Assembly: GCF_016427505.1 (NCBI RefSeq)
Contig: NZ_JAELXS010000001.1
Span: 1 to 64,000, forward strand
DNA: 64,000 nucleotides
Source: Sphingomonas mollis
GTDB taxonomy: Bacteria; Pseudomonadota; Alphaproteobacteria; Sphingomonadales; Sphingomonadaceae
Direction: 5' to 3'
Below are positions 56,713 to 64,000 of the stretch, piece by piece (positions within the stretch are counted from its first letter, which is position 1; every line of letters starts with the position of its first letter). The notes beneath the pieces are model-generated. The model made no database searches. It was given only the letters and a program-made list of their open reading frames with translations, and was not told the origin of the DNA. Both the position numbers and the translations under genes were made by a program.

Positions 56713-58290
56713 ATGCCCAAGGTACTGATTTCCGACAAGATGGACCCCAAGGCCGCGCAGATCTTTCGTGAGCGTGGTGTCGAGGTGGACGAGATCACCG
56801 GCAAGACCCCGGCCGAACTGATCGCGATGATCGGCGAGTATGATGGCCTCGCCATCCGCTCCTCGACCAAGGTGACCGCCGAGATACTGGCGCATGCCAC
56901 GAACCTGAAGGTCGTCGGCCGCGCCGGCATCGGCGTCGATAATGTCGATATCCCCGCCGCCAGCGCCAAGGGCGTCGTGGTGATGAACACGCCGTTCGGC
57001 AATTCGATCACGACCGCCGAACATGCCATCGCCCTGATGTTCGCGCTCGCCCGCCAGTTGCCCGAGGCGGATGCCTCGACGCAGGCCGGCAAGTGGGAGA
57101 AGAACCGCTTCATGGGGGTCGAGCTGACCGCCAAGACGCTGGGCCTGATCGGCGCGGGCAATATCGGCGGCATCGTCGCCGACCGCGCGCGCGGGCTGAA
57201 GATGAAGGTCGTGGCGTTCGATCCGTTCCTGACGCCGGAGCGCGCGGTGGAGATGGGCGTCGAGAAGGTGACGCTGGACGAACTGCTGGCGCGCGCCGAC
57301 TTCATCACGCTGCATACGCCGCTGACCGACTCGACGCGCAACATCCTGTCGGCCGAGAACATCGCCAAGACGAAGAAGGGTGTGCGGATCATCAACTGCG
57401 CGCGCGGCGGCCTGATCGACGAGGCGGCGTTGAAGGCGGCGCTGGATTCGGGCCAGGTCGGCGGCGCGGCGCTCGACGTGTTCCAGACCGAGCCGGCCAA
57501 GGACTCTCCGCTGTTCGGCACGCCGAACTTCGTCTCGACCCCGCATCTGGGTGCATCGACGACCGAGGCGCAGGTGAACGTGGCGATCCAGGTGGCCGAG
57601 CAGATGGCCGATTTCCTGGTGTCGGGCGGCGTCACCAACGCGCTGAACATGCCGAGCCTGTCGGCGGAGGAAGCGCCGAAGCTGAAGCCGTACATGGCGC
57701 TGGCCGAAAAGCTGGGCTCGCTGGTCGGGCAGCTGACGACCGGATCGATCGGTCGCATTTCGATCCATGCGGAGGGTGCCGCCGCCGAATTGAACCAGAA
57801 GCCGCTGGTGCAGGCGGTACTGGCCGGGTTCCTGCGCACGCAGACCGACACCGCCAACATGGTCAACGCGCCGGTGCTGGCGCGCGAGCGCGGCATCGAG
57901 GTGCGCGAAGTGCGGACCGAGCGCGAGGGCGATTACCACACGCTGCTGCGCGTGTCGGTGAAGACGGAGGCCGGCGAGCGGTCGGTCGCGGGCACGTTGT
58001 TCGGCGATGCCGCGCCGCGGATCGTGGAACTGTTCGGCATCAAGGTCGAGGCCGATCTGGATGGGCCGATGCTGTATGTCGTCAACGAGGACGCGCCGGG
58101 CTTCATCGGTCGTCTGGGTACGGCGCTGGGCGAGGCGGGCGTGAATATCGGCACGTTCCACCTCGGCCGTCGTCAGGCCGGTGGCGAGGCGGTGCTGCTG
58201 CTGTCGGTGGACGAGCCGGTGACGGCGGACCTGTTGGCCAAGGTGAAGGCGCTGCCGGGCGTCAAGGTCGCGATGGGCCTGTCGTTCTGA
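56713..58290 (+). CDS. serA: D-3-phosphoglycerate dehydrogenase
   Basis: First enzyme of serine synthesis, 525 residues of the long (type I) form. The NAD site is GLIGAGNIGG, the catalytic Arg is in INCARGGLIDE, and the His is in STPHLGASTTEA. An intervening ASB domain and a C-terminal ACT domain (MLYVVNEDAPGFIGRLG) complete it, so serine feedback is possible. The frame is open into the repeat upstream, but the ATG at 56713 has AAGGA and gives the normal MPKVLISDKMD start. A small membrane-protein frame overlaps its stop. Confidence 0.96.
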   Translation: MPKVLISDKMDPKAAQIFRERGVEVDEITGKTPAELIAMIGEYDGLAIRSSTKVTAEILAHATNLKVVGRAGIGVDNVDIPAASAKGVVVMNTPFGNSITTAEHAIALMFALARQLPEADASTQAGKWEKNRFMGVELTAKTLGLIGAGNIGGIVADRARGLKMKVVAFDPFLTPERAVEMGVEKVTLDELLARADFITLHTPLTDSTRNILSAENIAKTKKGVRIINCARGGLIDEAALKAALDSGQVGGAALDVFQTEPAKDSPLFGTPNFVSTPHLGASTTEAQVNVAIQVAEQMADFLVSGGVTNALNMPSLSAEEAPKLKPYMALAEKLGSLVGQLTTGSIGRISIHAEGAAAELNQKPLVQAVLAGFLRTQTDTANMVNAPVLARERGIEVREVRTEREGDYHTLLRVSVKTEAGERSVAGTLFGDAAPRIVELFGIKVEADLDGPMLYVVNEDAPGFIGRLGTALGEAGVNIGTFHLGRRQAGGEAVLLLSVDEPVTADLLAKVKALPGVKVAMGLSF

Positions 58291-58583
58291 GCGAGCCTTT
58301 ACATAACCGCCTGAAGGTCTGGCTGGCGAACACCACCGGGCTCGACCACGCGACGCTCCACGTCCATATCGGCATGCTGATATGGATCGTGGGCGTCGCC
58401 GTGGCGGGCGATGTCGGTGCGGTGTGGCCGCTGGTGATCGTGATCGTCGCGGAACTGGTCAACGAAGTGTTCGACCGGATGCGGGTGGGATCGTGGCGGA
58501 TCGCCGATACCACGCAGGACATCGTCAATTCGGTTTTGTGGCCGGTCGTGCTGTTCACGCTGGCGCGCACGGGAATAATCTGA
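58287..58583 (+). CDS. Small two-to-three-helix membrane protein, possible CTG start
   Basis: A 98-residue reading frame beginning SEPLHNRLKVWLANTTGLDH after the first codon. It has helices at about 27-41 (GMLIWIVGVAVAG), 47-60 (WPLVIVIVAELVNE) and 79-93. Acidic and basic residues around NEVFDRM and DTTQDIV resemble small membrane proteins next to serA in related bacteria, to my recollection. No ATG, GTG or TTG precedes the amphipathic start. The CTG at 58287 overlaps the serA stop as CTGA, like the ATGA overlaps elsewhere here. The first ATG (58374) would remove 29 plausible residues. Confidence 0.7.
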   Translation: MSEPLHNRLKVWLANTTGLDHATLHVHIGMLIWIVGVAVAGDVGAVWPLVIVIVAELVNEVFDRMRVGSWRIADTTQDIVNSVLWPVVLFTLARTGII

Positions 58584-58657
58584 CCCGGACGGAATAAGCA
58601 CGTGTCCTTCGCCTTTGTTAAAGGCATGGGACGTATGCGATACCGGATGGAGGACGA

Positions 58658-59671
58658 TTGAGCGTGTTGGCATGGACGACGGCGTTGTTGCTGGCTACCA
58701 ATCCGGTGGTGCAGGAAGTCGTGCCGGTCGATCCTGCGGCAGCCGCGCCGGCGGATGCGCAGGCTGTGCCACCATCGACGCCGCCGGCGGTCACCCCCGT
58801 TTCGCCGCCAGTCCCGACACAGATCCCGACCCCGGTCGCACCGCCGCCGCCTGTTCCGGCCAACGCCCCCGTCGATGCCGTCCACAACGATATCGTGGTC
58901 ACGGCGCGGGCGCGGTGGGAGGCGCCCGATCCCTTTGCCGATGTCAACGCCGAGTCGTTCGCGGTGACGCAGAAGATCGACAATGCGGTGATGGGTCCGG
59001 CGGCGCTGGCATACAAGAAGAAGGTCCCCGGTCCGGTGCGCCGCGGTATCCACAATTTCCTCTATAACCTGCGCGAGCCGGTGGTGTTCGTGAACTTCGT
59101 CCTGCAGCACAAGATCGGCAAGGCGGCCGAGACGGTGGGGCGCTTCGCGATCAACACGACGATCGGCGCGATCGGCCTGTTCGATGTCGCGAAGAAGAAG
59201 CCGTTCAGGCTGCCCCGCCGCAGCAACGGGTTCGCCAACACGCTGGGTTTCTATGGCGTGCCGAACGGGCCGTTCATGTTCCTGCCGATCGTCGGGCCGA
59301 CGACGGTGCGCGACCTGTTCGGCGGCGCGATCGACCGGATCGTGTTGCCGGTGACGCTGGGGCAGGGCGTCACCGATCCGAAATTCGCGATTCCCGCCGG
59401 GGTGCTGGGCGCGCTCGACCACCGGGCCGAATTTGACGAGACACTTAAGCGGTTGCACGACGGCGCGGCCGATCCGTACGCGAATTCGCGTGATTTCTAC
59501 CTGCAACGGCGGCAGGCTGAGATCGACCTGTTGAAGGGGCGCGGCAAGGGCAATGGTGGTCCGCTGTCCGATCCCCCCAAGGGGCCGATCATTCTGAAAC
59601 CGCGTACCGGAGCTTCCCCGGTGGTGCTGCCCCCTGCCACACCGGTAGAGCCTGTTCCGTCGCTGCGATGA
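58658..59671 (+). CDS. MlaA/VacJ-family protein without a lipobox
   Basis: A 337-residue protein. Residues ~100-290 are a clear MlaA domain (RRGIHNFLYNLREPVVFVNFVLQ, RFAINTTIGAIGLFDVA, NTLGFYGVPNGPFMFLPIVGP), the outer-membrane part of the retrograde phospholipid pathway. The N-terminus lacks the usual lipobox cysteine and has a Pro-rich linker (~25-72). A DIVVTARAR sequence at 78-86 resembles the TonB boxes of sphingomonad receptors. The start is TTG at 58658, set by GGAGGA. No mla transport genes are adjacent. Confidence 0.9.
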   Translation: MSVLAWTTALLLATNPVVQEVVPVDPAAAAPADAQAVPPSTPPAVTPVSPPVPTQIPTPVAPPPPVPANAPVDAVHNDIVVTARARWEAPDPFADVNAESFAVTQKIDNAVMGPAALAYKKKVPGPVRRGIHNFLYNLREPVVFVNFVLQHKIGKAAETVGRFAINTTIGAIGLFDVAKKKPFRLPRRSNGFANTLGFYGVPNGPFMFLPIVGPTTVRDLFGGAIDRIVLPVTLGQGVTDPKFAIPAGVLGALDHRAEFDETLKRLHDGAADPYANSRDFYLQRRQAEIDLLKGRGKGNGGPLSDPPKGPIILKPRTGASPVVLPPATPVEPVPSLR

Positions 59672-59698
59672 GTATGTCGGGCCAGTAAGTATAAGATT

Positions 59699-59840
59699 GG
59701 TTCGCGCGGAGACGCGGAGACGCGGAGGGGGGGCGCCCGATGAAGGGTTTGGCATGATAACACGGCGTGTCTGAAATTGTCGCCGTTGTGGAGATGACGG
59801 GCTGCGCCGCACGAGACGTCTCCGCGTCTCCGCGTGAACC
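59699..59840. repeat. Inverted repeat, type C copy 2
   Basis: Arms of 24 bases, 59699-59722 and 59817-59840, complementary with one mismatch (core GCGGAGACGCGGAGACG). They enclose about 94 bases with no clear inner structure. The words match the arms of the large near-palindrome at 54971-55206. It lies between the MlaA and hisZ genes. Confidence 0.85.
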
Positions 59841-59921
59841 TCTTCAGGGTTGTCCGACTCAGTGGTGCGGTGCGACGGAAGGGCATCGCCGTGGCCGCGA
59901 TTAGCCGCTAACAGCGCGCGC

Positions 59922-61079
59922 ATGACGATGCCCGGTTTGCTCCCCGAAGGATTCCACGACCGCCTGCCGCCGGTGGCCGATGCCGCCGCGGCGGTGGAGG
60001 CGCGCGTGTTGGAGGCGGCGCGGCTGCATGGATATGAGCGCGTCGATCCGCCGCTGGCCGAATTCGCCGACGAACTGGCGGTGAGATTGAAGCCTGTCCT
60101 GAGCGGCCGGCACGGCCGGCCAGTCGAAGGGACGGGCGGGCTGACCGACGCGGTGCGCTTCGTCGATCCGGTCGGACAGGCGACGCTGGCCATCCGGCCG
60201 GACATGACGGCGCAGGTCGCGCGGATCGCGGCGACGCGGATGGGACATCACCCGCGACCGGTGCGGCTGTCCTATGCCGGATCGGTGCTGAAGCTGCGCG
60301 CCTCGCAACTGGCCCCCGCGCGCGAGCGGCGGCAGGTGGGGGCCGAATTGATCGGTCTCGATTCGATCGCCGCCGCTTGTGAGGTCGTGCGCGTCGCGGT
60401 CGAGGGGCTGGCGGCGGCGGGGATCGTCGATGTGTCGATCGATTTCACGCTGCCCGATCTGGTCGATACGCTGGCGACGGGGTCGTTGCCGGTGGCGGCC
60501 GAGGCGATCGGGCCTTTGCGCGAACGGCTGGATGCCAAGGATGCGGGCGGGGTCGCGGCGATCGCGCCGGCCTATCTGCCGCTGGTCGAGGCGGCGGGGC
60601 CGTTCGACAGCGCGATGGCGCGGTTGCGCGCGTTCGATACGGACGGCGTGCTGGCGAGCCGGCTTGACGGGCTGGCGACGATCGCGGCCGCGCTGGGCGA
60701 CACGGCGGCGATGACGCTGGACCCGACCGAGCGGCACGGCTTCGAATATCAGTCGTGGCTGGGATTCTCGCTGTTCGCGGCGGGCGCGGCGCGCGAACTG
60801 GGGCGTGGCGGCACCTATGTCATCGTCCATCCCGATGGCACCGAGGAGCCGGCGACCGGCTTCTCGCTCTATGCCGACATGCTCGGCGGCATCGGCGCGG
60901 CACCGGCACGGCGGCGACTGTTCCTGCCGCATGGTACGCCGGCACACGAAGGCGCGGCGATGCGCGCGGCCGGGTGGGTGACGGTGGCGGCGCTGGAGCC
61001 GGGCGATACGCCCGAGGCGCAACTCTGTACGCACCGGTGGGTGGCGGGCGCGGCGCAGGCGGTAACTCCCGCCGGGTAA
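59922..61079 (+). CDS. hisZ: ATP phosphoribosyltransferase regulatory subunit
   Basis: A 385-residue class II aaRS-like protein that activates short-form HisG in histidine synthesis. Signature parts are GLLPEGFHDRLPP, AVEARVLEAARLHGYERVDPPLAEF, RFVDPVGQATLAIRPDMTAQVARI and VLKLRASQLAPARERRQVGAELIG. Between LAVRL and DAVRF lies KPVLSGRHGRPVEGTGG, which other family members lack as far as I recall. The DNA there is a palindromic repeat (60092-60135) read in frame. The ATG at 59922 is preferred to the one at 59850. purA follows. Confidence 0.92.
   Translation: MTMPGLLPEGFHDRLPPVADAAAAVEARVLEAARLHGYERVDPPLAEFADELAVRLKPVLSGRHGRPVEGTGGLTDAVRFVDPVGQATLAIRPDMTAQVARIAATRMGHHPRPVRLSYAGSVLKLRASQLAPARERRQVGAELIGLDSIAAACEVVRVAVEGLAAAGIVDVSIDFTLPDLVDTLATGSLPVAAEAIGPLRERLDAKDAGGVAAIAPAYLPLVEAAGPFDSAMARLRAFDTDGVLASRLDGLATIAAALGDTAAMTLDPTERHGFEYQSWLGFSLFAAGAARELGRGGTYVIVHPDGTEEPATGFSLYADMLGGIGAAPARRRLFLPHGTPAHEGAAMRAAGWVTVAALEPGDTPEAQLCTHRWVAGAAQAVTPAG
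60092..60135. repeat. Palindromic repeat inside hisZ
   Basis: GCCTGTCCTGAGC, then a GC-rich dyad GGCCGGC-ac-GGCCGGC, then CAGTCGAAGGGAC. Outer words GTCC and GGAC pair. The layout matches the sphingomonad repeats that pair CTGAGC with GTCGAAGG; the same GTCGAAGGG word occurs in the intergenic element at 61171. Confidence 0.6.
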
Positions 61080-61170
61080 CCGGACGCCCGCCATGGTAAC
61101 GGCATGCCGCTTGGCGGTTGACCCCGGCACCATCCCCCTTTAGGCGCGCCCTCGCATCTATCGAACCATT

Positions 61171-61200
61171 CGTGTGCCGAGTCCTGTCGAAGGGCGCACG
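61171..61200. repeat. Short palindromic repeat before purA
   Basis: CGTGTGCC (61171-61178) and GGCGCACG (61193-61200) pair with one G.U, around GAGTCCTGTCGAAG. It lies in the 150-base gap between hisZ and purA, about 30 bases before the purA ATG, and may be in the purA leader. Confidence 0.6.
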
Positions 61201-61229
61201 GATCGACCCCGGCAGGGGGAAACCTGTAC

Positions 61230-62519
61230 ATGGCGAACGTAGCGGTCATCGGCGCGCAATGGGGCGACGAGGGCAAGGGCAAGATCGTCGACTGGCTCGC
61301 CGAGCGCGCTGACATGGTCGTCCGGTTCCAGGGCGGGCACAATGCCGGCCATACGCTGGTGGTGGGCGAGAATGTCTACAAACTGTCGCTGCTGCCGTCG
61401 GGCATCGTACGCGGTACGCCGTCGGTGATCGGCAACGGCGTGGTGCTCGACCCGTGGGCGCTGAAGGCGGAGATCGCGCGGCTGGGCGAACAGGGTGTCC
61501 ATGCCACGCCCGATACGCTGCGCATCGCCGACAATTGCGCGCTGATCCTGCCGTTCCACCGTGATCTGGACGGGTTGCGCGAGGATGCGTCGGGCGCGGG
61601 CAAGATCGGCACCACGCGGCGCGGCATCGGCCCGGCTTATGAGGACAAGGTCGGCCGTCGCGCGATCCGGGTTTGCGATCTGGCGCATCTGGATGATCTG
61701 GGGCCGCAGCTCGACCGGCTGACCGCGCATCACGACGCGCTGCGCGCCGGCTTCGGCGAACCGCCGATCGACCGCGAGCGGTTGCTGGGCGAACTGCGCG
61801 AAATCGCCGGCTTCGTCCTGCCTTTCGCCAAGCCGGTGTGGCGCGACCTGAACGAGGCGCGCGCGGCCGGCAAGCGTATTCTGTTCGAAGGCGCGCAGGG
61901 TGTGTTGCTCGATGTCGATCACGGCACCTACCCCTTCGTCACCTCGTCGAACACGATTGCGGGCGCGGCGGCGGGTGGTTCCGGCCTCGGGCCATCGGGT
62001 GTCGGTTTCGTGCTGGGCATCGCCAAGGCGTACACGACCCGCGTCGGCTCCGGCCCGTTCCCGACCGAGCTGGAAGATGCGATCGGCGAGCAACTCGGCG
62101 TGCGCGGCCATGAGTTCGGCACCGTCACCGGCCGCAAGCGCCGCTGCGGCTGGTTCGACGCGGTGCTGGTGCGCCAGTCGGCGGCGGTCGGCGGCATCAC
62201 CGGCATCGCCCTGACCAAGATCGACGTGCTCGACGGCATGGACGAGGTGAAGATCTGCACCGGATACCGCCTGCGCGGCGAGACGCTGGATTACTTCCCG
62301 TCGCACTCGGCGGATCAGGCGGCGGTCGAGCCGGTGTACGAGACGATGGAGGGCTGGCAGGGCACCACCGCCGGCGCGCGGAGCTGGGCCGACCTGCCGG
62401 CACAGGCGATCAAGTATATCCGCCGGGTCGAAGAGTTGATCCGCTGTCCGGTGGCGCTGGTATCGACCAGTCCGCAGCGCGCGGACACGATCCTGGTGCG
62501 CGATCCGTTCGCGGACTGA
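61230..62519 (+). CDS. purA: Adenylosuccinate synthetase
   Basis: GTP-dependent enzyme of 429 residues making adenylosuccinate from IMP and aspartate. The GTP loop QWGDEGKGK is at 10-18, with [11 protein letters not shown] following. Further motifs are [34 protein letters not shown] and [15 protein letters not shown]. The ATG and length are normal. The gene converges on a small membrane-protein gene 84 bases away, with no obvious terminator. Confidence 0.97.
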   Translation: MANVAVIGAQWGDEGKGKIVDWLAERADMVVRFQGGHNAGHTLVVGENVYKLSLLPSGIVRGTPSVIGNGVVLDPWALKAEIARLGEQGVHATPDTLRIADNCALILPFHRDLDGLREDASGAGKIGTTRRGIGPAYEDKVGRRAIRVCDLAHLDDLGPQLDRLTAHHDALRAGFGEPPIDRERLLGELREIAGFVLPFAKPVWRDLNEARAAGKRILFEGAQGVLLDVDHGTYPFVTSSNTIAGAAAGGSGLGPSGVGFVLGIAKAYTTRVGSGPFPTELEDAIGEQLGVRGHEFGTVTGRKRRCGWFDAVLVRQSAAVGGITGIALTKIDVLDGMDEVKICTGYRLRGETLDYFPSHSADQAAVEPVYETMEGWQGTTAGARSWADLPAQAIKYIRRVEELIRCPVALVSTSPQRADTILVRDPFAD

Positions 62520-62603
62520 GGGGTCTCGGCACAGTTGAGCAGGCGGAGCGGCGGCATGACGATGGCGGATCGGCGAAAGCCGGTCTGACCACGGCCGCCG
62601 CTT

Positions 62604-62945
62604 TCAGCCCGTTTTCCGGCGCAGGGTTTTCGCGATCAGCCAGAAGTGCATGAGCTGGATCGCGATGAACATCGTGCCGAGGCCGGCCAGTGTGGGTATC
62701 ACAAGGCCCTCCTGCCCCGCTCGGGGCGGGACGGTCAACGACATGATGACGAAGACGACGAGGGTGGCGATGGCAACCGCCGGTATGAAGGCAAGGGCCA
62801 GACGACGCGGCGCGGACCAGGTGACCTCTCCCGTGATCCACCATTGCATCGGCAGTCGATCCTCGTGCCGGAAGCGGGCATCGGCCCGGCAGGCCAATCC
62901 ACCCAGCATCAGGCTGAATATCGCCGCGACGATCAGTGTGGTCAT
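62604..62945 (-). CDS. Small membrane protein of unknown function
   Basis: A 113-residue protein with three likely helices: about 3-19 ([16 protein letters not shown]), 48-71 ([20 protein letters not shown]) and 82-106 ([21 protein letters not shown]). It ends in KTLRRKTG. A good AAGGAGTG site precedes the ATG at 62945. I do not recognise the family. It is flanked by purA (convergent) and xseB (divergent). The frame is open further upstream, but that stretch is antisense to xseB and ispA. Confidence 0.75.
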   Translation of the reverse strand: MTTLIVAAIFSLMLGGLACRADARFRHEDRLPMQWWITGEVTWSAPRRLALAFIPAVAIATLVVFVIMSLTVPPRAGQEGLVIPTLAGLGTMFIAIQLMHFWLIAKTLRRKTG

Positions 62946-63118
62946 CGGACACTCCTTCGTCGAACCGGATAGCATATTCCACACCGCCGGGCATCCCGCC
63001 GGTCGCGGCGTGTTGTACCGGGGATGACGAGGGGCGGCATCCTGACCGTCGCGGTTCGCGTACAAACTGGCCATCGCCGATCCTTGCCACCCCATCGCCC
63101 CTGTCGCATAGCGGGGGG

Positions 63119-63370
63119 ATGGAGACGCCCCCTGAGATTGCGATCGACGATCTGTCGTTCGAAGACGCCCTGAAGGAACTGGAACGGATCGTCGGCCGGC
63201 TGGAAAGCGGCGATGCGACGCTCGACGAATCGATCCGGCTGTACGAGCGCGGTGACCGACTGCGCGTGCGCTGTGCCGAGCGGCTGGATGCGGCGCAGGC
63301 GCGGATCGAGGCGATCCGGCTGGATGCCGAGGGCAAGCCACAGGGCACGCGCCCCTTTGCCGCCGGTTGA
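63119..63370 (+). CDS. xseB: Exodeoxyribonuclease VII small subunit
   Basis: An 83-residue partner of XseA. It is a two-helix coiled-coil protein with the signature [27 protein letters not shown], split here at 15-34 and on, then [30 protein letters not shown] site precedes the ATG. It is followed four bases later by ispA, the usual xseB-ispA order. Confidence 0.94.
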   Translation: METPPEIAIDDLSFEDALKELERIVGRLESGDATLDESIRLYERGDRLRVRCAERLDAAQARIEAIRLDAEGKPQGTRPFAAG

Positions 63371-63374
63371 TCGC

Positions 63375-64000
63375 GTGAGCGCATTGCCCGCTTCGCTGCC
63401 CGATGCGATCGCCGTCGTGGCGGCCGATATCGACCGCCGGTTCGACCAGTTGCTGGCGGTGCCGGACGATCCGCGCGCCGACCTGTACCGCTGCATGCGC
63501 CACGCTGCGATCGGTGGCGGCAAGCGGTTGCGGCCGCTGCTGACGATGGCCACCGCCGATCTGTTCGGGGTCGATCGCGACTGTGCGGCGCTCGTGGGGA
63601 CGGCGATCGAGGCGATCCATGTCTATTCGCTGATCCATGACGATCTGCCGGCGATGGACGACGACGACCTGCGTCGTGGCAAGCCGACCGCGCACAAGGC
63701 GTTCGGCGAGGCGACGGCGATCCTGGCGGGCGATTGCCTGCATGCGCTGGCGTTCGAGGTGCTGGCCGATCCGGCGACGCATGCCGATCCGTTCGTGCGT
63801 GCCGAACTGGTGCTCGATCTGGCGCGGGCGGCGGGGCCGTCGGGCATGGCGGGTGGGCAGATGATGGATCTGGCGGCGGAACAGACGCGCTTCGACCTGA
63901 ACACCGTCACCCGGTTGCAGCAGATGAAGACCGGCGCGTTGATCTGCGCGGCGGTGGAGGCGGGCGCGATCCTGGGCCGGTTGCCGGCGGAGGGACGCAC
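63375..64000 (+). CDS. ispA: Polyprenyl (farnesyl) diphosphate synthase, 5' part
   Basis: The reading frame runs off the end of the window with 208 residues visible. GTG start at 63375, four bases after xseB. GGGKRLRPLL at about 48-57 and the first Asp-rich motif DDLPAMDDDD at about 89-98 mark the trans-prenyl synthase fold. GEATAILAGDCL and GMAGGQMMDL follow. The second Asp-rich motif lies outside. Position after xseB supports IspA (farnesyl diphosphate synthase); dxs would be expected next. Confidence 0.93.
   Translation, partial: MSALPASLPDAIAVVAADIDRRFDQLLAVPDDPRADLYRCMRHAAIGGGKRLRPLLTMATADLFGVDRDCAALVGTAIEAIHVYSLIHDDLPAMDDDDLRRGKPTAHKAFGEATAILAGDCLHALAFEVLADPATHADPFVRAELVLDLARAAGPSGMAGGQMMDLAAEQTRFDLNTVTRLQQMKTGALICAAVEAGAILGRLPAEGR

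Noticed and set aside
56578..58161. 527-residue open frame on the minus strand
   Set aside because: Antisense to serA and to the type E repeat; no recognisable features.

Overview
The window looks like a continuous piece of a GC-rich alphaproteobacterial chromosome, most likely Sphingomonadales (Sphingomonas-like). The reasons are codon use strongly biased to G/C at third positions, a large TonB-dependent receptor with an N-terminal CarboxypepD-like domain, the yajC-secD-secF-Mth938 operon, hisZ as the histidine regulatory subunit, and dispersed palindromic repeats of types seen in sphingomonads. No phage, transposase, plasmid or CRISPR genes are visible. Almost all genes belong to recognisable families. 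Placement is by family recognition from translated sequence only; no database was searched. || Layout. 1-3.6 kb: the tail of a chemotaxis receptor, ubiA (ubiquinone), pmbA/tldE and an inositol-monophosphatase-like phosphatase. 3.9-10.1 kb (minus): a one-helix hypothetical, a LytS/LytTR-type two-component pair with ATGA overlap, and a 1156-residue TonB receptor. 10.4-16.4 kb: a one-PDZ DegP/Q protease followed by an OmpR/EnvZ-type pair (plus), then a D,D-carboxypeptidase and a phosphate-type porin (minus). 16.5-21.5 kb (minus): ligA, recN, bamD. 21.6-25.9 kb: a mannose-6-phosphate isomerase, then Mth938-secF-secD-yajC (minus). A tRNA-Pro(GGG) lies at 26.1 kb. || 26.4-35.3 kb is a sugar region: mannonate dehydratase, a 3-methyladenine glycosylase, galT-galK, an aldo/keto reductase, a ROK repressor divergent from an MFS sugar porter, and a ROK sugar kinase. 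35.4-42.2 kb: an N-formylglutamate amidohydrolase divergent from two transglutaminases, two tandem amidohydrolases (the second without its metal ligands), and a secreted chymotrypsin-fold protease. 42.2-44.9 kb is the most interesting pair: a UdgX-type uracil-DNA glycosylase coupled to a radical SAM protein whose C-terminus carries a sliding-clamp-like motif. || 45-54.8 kb: a beta-barrel, two DsbA-like thioredoxins, DUF721/DciA, mutY, a serine hydrolase, nudC, pheA, a membrane-anchored cytochrome c, a LOG protein and an extensin-like lipoprotein. 55.3-64 kb: serC (with a Shine-Dalgarno-sequestering leader hairpin) and serA, a small membrane protein that may start at CTG, an MlaA homologue, hisZ, purA, a small membrane protein, xseB and the 5' part of ispA. 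|| The other recurring theme is repeats. At least five kinds of palindromic element fill many intergenic gaps. One copy seems to lie inside hisZ and one forms the end of the protease gene. Two copies are nested in larger near-palindromes.
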